Assembly: GCA_013178225.1 (NCBI GenBank)
Contig: JABLXE010000006.1
Coordinates: forward strand, 1-64,000
DNA from: Methanotrichaceae archaeon
GTDB lineage: Archaea; Halobacteriota; Methanosarcinia; Methanotrichales; Methanotrichaceae
Direction: 5' to 3'
DNA length: 64,000 bases
Part shown: positions 61,447 to 64,000 of the stretch, piece after piece
How positions within the stretch are numbered: the stretch's first letter is position 1
Layout of the letters: every line of letters starts with the position of its first letter
Made by a program: the position numbers and the translations under genes
Notes under the pieces: model-generated
What the model saw: the letters and a program-made list of their open reading frames with translations, nothing else
What the model was told of the DNA's origin: nothing
Database searches by the model: none

Positions 61447-61809
61447 TCAAGGTTCGAGGTCCAGGAAAGCGCGCACGGTTCCTTCGCTTACATTGACATA
61501 GCGCCGAACAGCATCGATAAAGATCCTCTCCTGGTCACGTCTTTCTCTGCTGAATGTATCATCGATATTTTCCCTCTGCAGATCCAGCACTATTAGCCGC
61601 ATTTGGGATTTGGTGATGCGGATCTCCCTGCCCATGGCAGATATTATATTTATGTAGTGGCCCAGTCGCTTAGGCCCATCTGATGAAGAAACCCTGATCC
61701 GACCGCCAATTGAACCGCACGGATGGGTCAAGGGATCACTCTGCAGGATTGCGTGTCTATGGGTTTGATCGACCCTTTCTTGAGAATCGCAAGATTTATG
61801 ATTGAACAT
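61447..61809 (-). CDS. Paralogue of the C4-type small protein, cysteines lost
   Basis: 120 residues. The C-terminal half REIRITKSQMRLIVLDLQRE, then ERIFIDAVRRYVNVSEGTVR aligns with YKIAAVQTRLMVLEMERQ... of the gene at 17432-17788. The N-terminal part keeps the spacing (HPCGSIGGRIRVSSSDGPKR against HPFCAECGLVKNLSSDRPRE) but only isolated cysteines. It may be a functional variant without zinc or a decaying copy. AAGGATGTT precedes the ATG. Confidence 0.6.
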   Translation of the reverse strand: MFNHKSCDSQERVDQTHRHAILQSDPLTHPCGSIGGRIRVSSSDGPKRLGHYINIISAMGREIRITKSQMRLIVLDLQRENIDDTFSRERRDQERIFIDAVRRYVNVSEGTVRAFLDLEP

Positions 61810-61859
61810 AGCTCAACATCCTTAATATTATATACTATTATTAATTAACATTCAATAAT

Positions 61860-62141
61860 CTATTCGGCTGCTATTATTTTGCAGAGTCCAGGATCCCTGC
61901 CGTTGGGTATCAGTATGTAGCGCTCGCCCTTCAGGTCAAGTTCAACCCGTCCCTCTTTGGGGGTGGCATCGTAGCTATGAGTAGCCAGGTAGAATGCCAG
62001 GTCCTGGGCGTCCATCAGAGGGTCATCGAAGCTCGATACCAGCAGAGTCAAGTCCGACATATCATCTCTTCCTGAGGCGTTGGAGAATAACATCATGACC
62101 ATCCCCGACAACAACAGGTAAACAGCAATTTTGCTCATCAT
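61860..62141 (-). CDS. Small secreted protein of unknown function
   Basis: About 93 residues: signal peptide MSKIAVYLLLSGMVMMLFSN, cleavage after ASG, then an acidic mature part (DDMSDLTLLVSSFDDPLMDA, GRVELDLKGERYILIPNGRD). The double ATG at 62138-62141 leaves the exact start open. No family recognised. Confidence 0.55.
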   Translation of the reverse strand: MMSKIAVYLLLSGMVMMLFSNASGRDDMSDLTLLVSSFDDPLMDAQDLAFYLATHSYDATPKEGRVELDLKGERYILIPNGRDPGLCKIIAAE

Positions 62142-62147
62142 TAACAA

Positions 62148-62641
62148 CCGCGCCTTTAAGGGGTATATAGACGATTACGAACAGAATTGCCCGAAAATCA
62201 TCCGGATTTGGCCGAAATTCGACTAAGAAGATTTGATTAGTATTAGTAATTTAGCCAAATCTTGGCATAGTGATTAACAGATCCATTTTTTTAATCCATT
62301 CTCTCGATGTTCGGTTTATTGTGGAAGGCAGTAGCCGGTGCCAAGAGGATTGACTCTTTCAGTGTCACACGATCGATGACAAAATTGAATTGGGGGTGCT
62401 CTGGCATCAGGATCGGGATTGTGCCAGAGCGGGATTTCACCTGATGGCCAGGTGAATGCTGGCCTGAACTGCGGCCATGACCCTGCCGCACTTCAAACAG
62501 CGTTGTTAGGAGATATGTTATTAGGTAATAAATCTTACGATTATTGTTCTAATAATTATCTTTTCTATGCATCAAAAGTTATAATTAATAGGATCACATC
62601 GAGTATAGTTCGGTCAAAAAAGATCACAATCAAGGGGGGAA
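62148..62641. other. Intergenic region with a doubtful small frame
   Basis: Upstream promoter region for the binding protein at 62642. A minus-strand frame 62291-62491 ends PEHPQFNFVIDRVTLKESIL, LAPATAFHNKPNIERMD and looks coding-like, but it has no upstream half and no recognised family; it could be a relic. AAGGGGGG at about 62633 is the ribosome site of the next gene. Confidence 0.4.
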
Positions 62642-64000
62642 ATGACATTCATGCTCAAGATTTCGAATCCGGTCGCCGTTCTGGCAGTGCTCTTGATATT
62701 CTTGGCTCTGCCAGTCTCCGGCGATGACTACGTGCTCAATATATTCGGCAACGCCAATCTCGACGGCACCATCGACCAGGATGATGCCGCATACATAAAA
62801 AGTATTATCGATGGAGTCGGAGCATCTACGGATCTGGCAGATGCCAATTTCGACGGCCAGATCGACGAAGCTGATGTGTCTAAAGTGCAGGACATAATAA
62901 ACGGCACCGAGTCCAGCCTCACCGTTCTGGACGGAAATGGCAAGCCGATCACCATCGGCATGCCGGTGGAGAGGGTTGTGGTGGAATATCTGGACAACGC
63001 CGACATGATGCAGATCCTAAAGCAGAGCGATCTGGTAGTGGGCGTGGACCTGGCGGTGGCTAACTCCGGCTCGGAGTTCCCGGAGCTATCGGAGCGGGCC
63101 AACGTGGGAGCAATGCACAAGGAGCCGGACTACGAAAAGGTGCTGAGCCTGGATCCGGATGTGCTTCTTACCTTTTCCAATGTGACTTCGGAGAAGGAGA
63201 AGAACCTGCCCGGCGTCTCAGTACTCTTCGCGGGCCTATACTACCCGGATCTGCTCAATCCGCATACATCCGCCTTCACAGATGCGGTGAGAAAGATGGG
63301 CTATATCCTGGAAGCCCGCGGTGAGGCTGAAGATTATCTGAAGTGGCATATTGGCTCTCTGGACCAGATCCGGAGATCAACCGATCGGGTACCTGAGTCG
63401 GACCGTCCCACTGTGCTGGTGGCTGCATATCCTGAGTCGGACGAAAAGACCATCTTCACCTTCGCCAGCATCGATACCCTTACCAACATGGTGCTCCTGG
63501 CCGGCGGGAATCCGGTGGCAGCCGATCTGCCCGACTTCCTCAAGTCCACCTACCGGATCGAAGTGGACTCGGAGTGGGTGATAGAACAGAACCCCGACTA
63601 CATCGTCCTGCTGGTCGTGGCCACCACCTACAGCGGCCTGGAGCTGGACCCGCCGAGCGGCTATGATGCCGACGATCCTACAGGCATTGCTGCTGCCAGG
63701 GAGGCATTTATGAGCCGGCCTGAATACTCGAACCTGACGGCAGTTCGAAATGGAGATGTGTACATTATGAGCGGCAACATGAGAAACGACGCCACCAAAG
63801 GGCTGATAGGTGCCGCCTATCTGGCGGAGATATTCCACCCCCAGGAGATGGACCTTGACCCGGAGGAGCTGCACCGGGAGTACGTGCAGAAATTCCTGGG
63901 CCTGGACTACGATCTCGATCAGCACGGAGTGTTCATCTATCCGCCGCTGGTTGTGGATGGCCGTGTGGAGGGAGTGCCCGACCAGAGCTACGAGCTTTCC
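62642..64000 (+). CDS. Dockerin-fused periplasmic substrate-binding protein (partial at window end)
   Basis: The frame is open to the last base (453 codons seen), so the C-terminus lies outside the window. Signal peptide (NPVAVLAVLLIFLALPVSGD), then a dockerin-like pair of calcium loops, GNANLDGTIDQDDAAYI and DANFDGQIDEADVSKV (about residues 39-80). From about 95 follows a TroA/BtuF-type binding protein: GMPVERVVVEYLDNADMMQI, SLDPDVLLTFSN, VSVLFAGLYYPDLLN, AVRNGDVYIMSGNMRNDATK. Such proteins bind iron-siderophore, cobalamin or metal complexes for an ABC importer. Start ATG 62642 or 62651; the second has better spacing from AAGGGGGG. Confidence 0.82.
   Translation, partial: MTFMLKISNPVAVLAVLLIFLALPVSGDDYVLNIFGNANLDGTIDQDDAAYIKSIIDGVGASTDLADANFDGQIDEADVSKVQDIINGTESSLTVLDGNGKPITIGMPVERVVVEYLDNADMMQILKQSDLVVGVDLAVANSGSEFPELSERANVGAMHKEPDYEKVLSLDPDVLLTFSNVTSEKEKNLPGVSVLFAGLYYPDLLNPHTSAFTDAVRKMGYILEARGEAEDYLKWHIGSLDQIRRSTDRVPESDRPTVLVAAYPESDEKTIFTFASIDTLTNMVLLAGGNPVAADLPDFLKSTYRIEVDSEWVIEQNPDYIVLLVVATTYSGLELDPPSGYDADDPTGIAAAREAFMSRPEYSNLTAVRNGDVYIMSGNMRNDATKGLIGAAYLAEIFHPQEMDLDPEELHREYVQKFLGLDYDLDQHGVFIYPPLVVDGRVEGVPDQSYELS

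Noticed and set aside
62291-62491. Minus-strand frame ending NFVIDRVTLKESIL...
   Set aside because: The end looks coding-like, but the first part is low-complexity, no ribosome site exists and no family is recognised; left as a possible relic.

Overview
The window reads as a chromosome segment of a methanogenic archaeon of the order Methanosarcinales, most likely Methanothrix/Methanosaeta-like. The main grounds are a complete archaeal A-type ATP synthase operon in the order ahaH-I-K-E-C-F-A-B-D-G (45.9-54.5 kb), an archaeal fructose-1,6-bisphosphate aldolase/phosphatase, a tungsten aldehyde:ferredoxin oxidoreductase with its polyferredoxin, archaeal BRE/TATA promoters, and frequent TTG/GTG starts behind GGTGA-type ribosome sites. 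The genus is an inference from gene content; no rRNA or tRNA gene is visible.

Layout. 0.3-3.6 kb: an AT-rich acyltransferase that looks foreign, a nucleotidyltransferase-fold protein, a small MITE-like insertion and a sugar epimerase. 3.6-12.8 kb: a repeat-rich accessory region. It holds an array of about 160-bp palindromic units built from a 9-nt word (CACAAAGNN), a second word family (CACAGAG), and many toxin-antitoxin modules (VapC-type PIN/DUF104, HicBA, UPF0175/DUF3368, a DUF2283 gene), most of them broken by nonsense mutations, frameshifts or fusion to one another. 12.9-18.5 kb: HEAT and TPR proteins, a paralogue of the first nucleotidyltransferase-fold protein, and small proteins. 18.6-29.5 kb: a secreted protein, a UshA/SoxB-like phosphoesterase, a Toprim-like protein with altered catalytic positions, an ABC exporter with a CARDB-like partner, methyltransferases, a regulator and a DUF1646 transporter.

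30.4-40.9 kb is a nucleotide-sugar region. A sugar-nucleotidyltransferase and glmS lie on the plus strand. A six-gene minus-strand operon (aminotransferase, Gfo/Idh dehydrogenase, acetyltransferase, nucleotide-sugar dehydrogenase, UDP-GlcNAc 2-epimerase, glycosyltransferase) matches the complete Wbp-type route to a UDP-diacetamido-mannuronic acid. A second, GlmU-like nucleotidyltransferase/acetyltransferase follows. Together these could take fructose-6-phosphate to UDP-GlcNAc and on to a diacetamido uronic acid for surface glycans or N-glycans, provided phosphoglucosamine mutase is encoded elsewhere.

40.9-45 kb: a DNA-binding protein, AOR plus polyferredoxin, and FBP aldolase/phosphatase. 54.7-60.5 kb: a nuclease-like secreted protein, a COG3199 NAD-kinase-like protein overlapping TrpB2, a LeuC/HacA-type dehydratase, TruA and a methyltransferase. 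61.4-64 kb: a paralogue of the zinc-type protein at 17.4 kb that has lost its cysteines, a small secreted protein, and a dockerin-fused periplasmic binding protein that runs off the window.

The most unusual material is the decayed toxin-antitoxin mosaic interleaved with the 9-nt-word palindromic array. Next come the Toprim-like protein at 20.6 kb and the dockerin/binding-protein fusion at the right edge.
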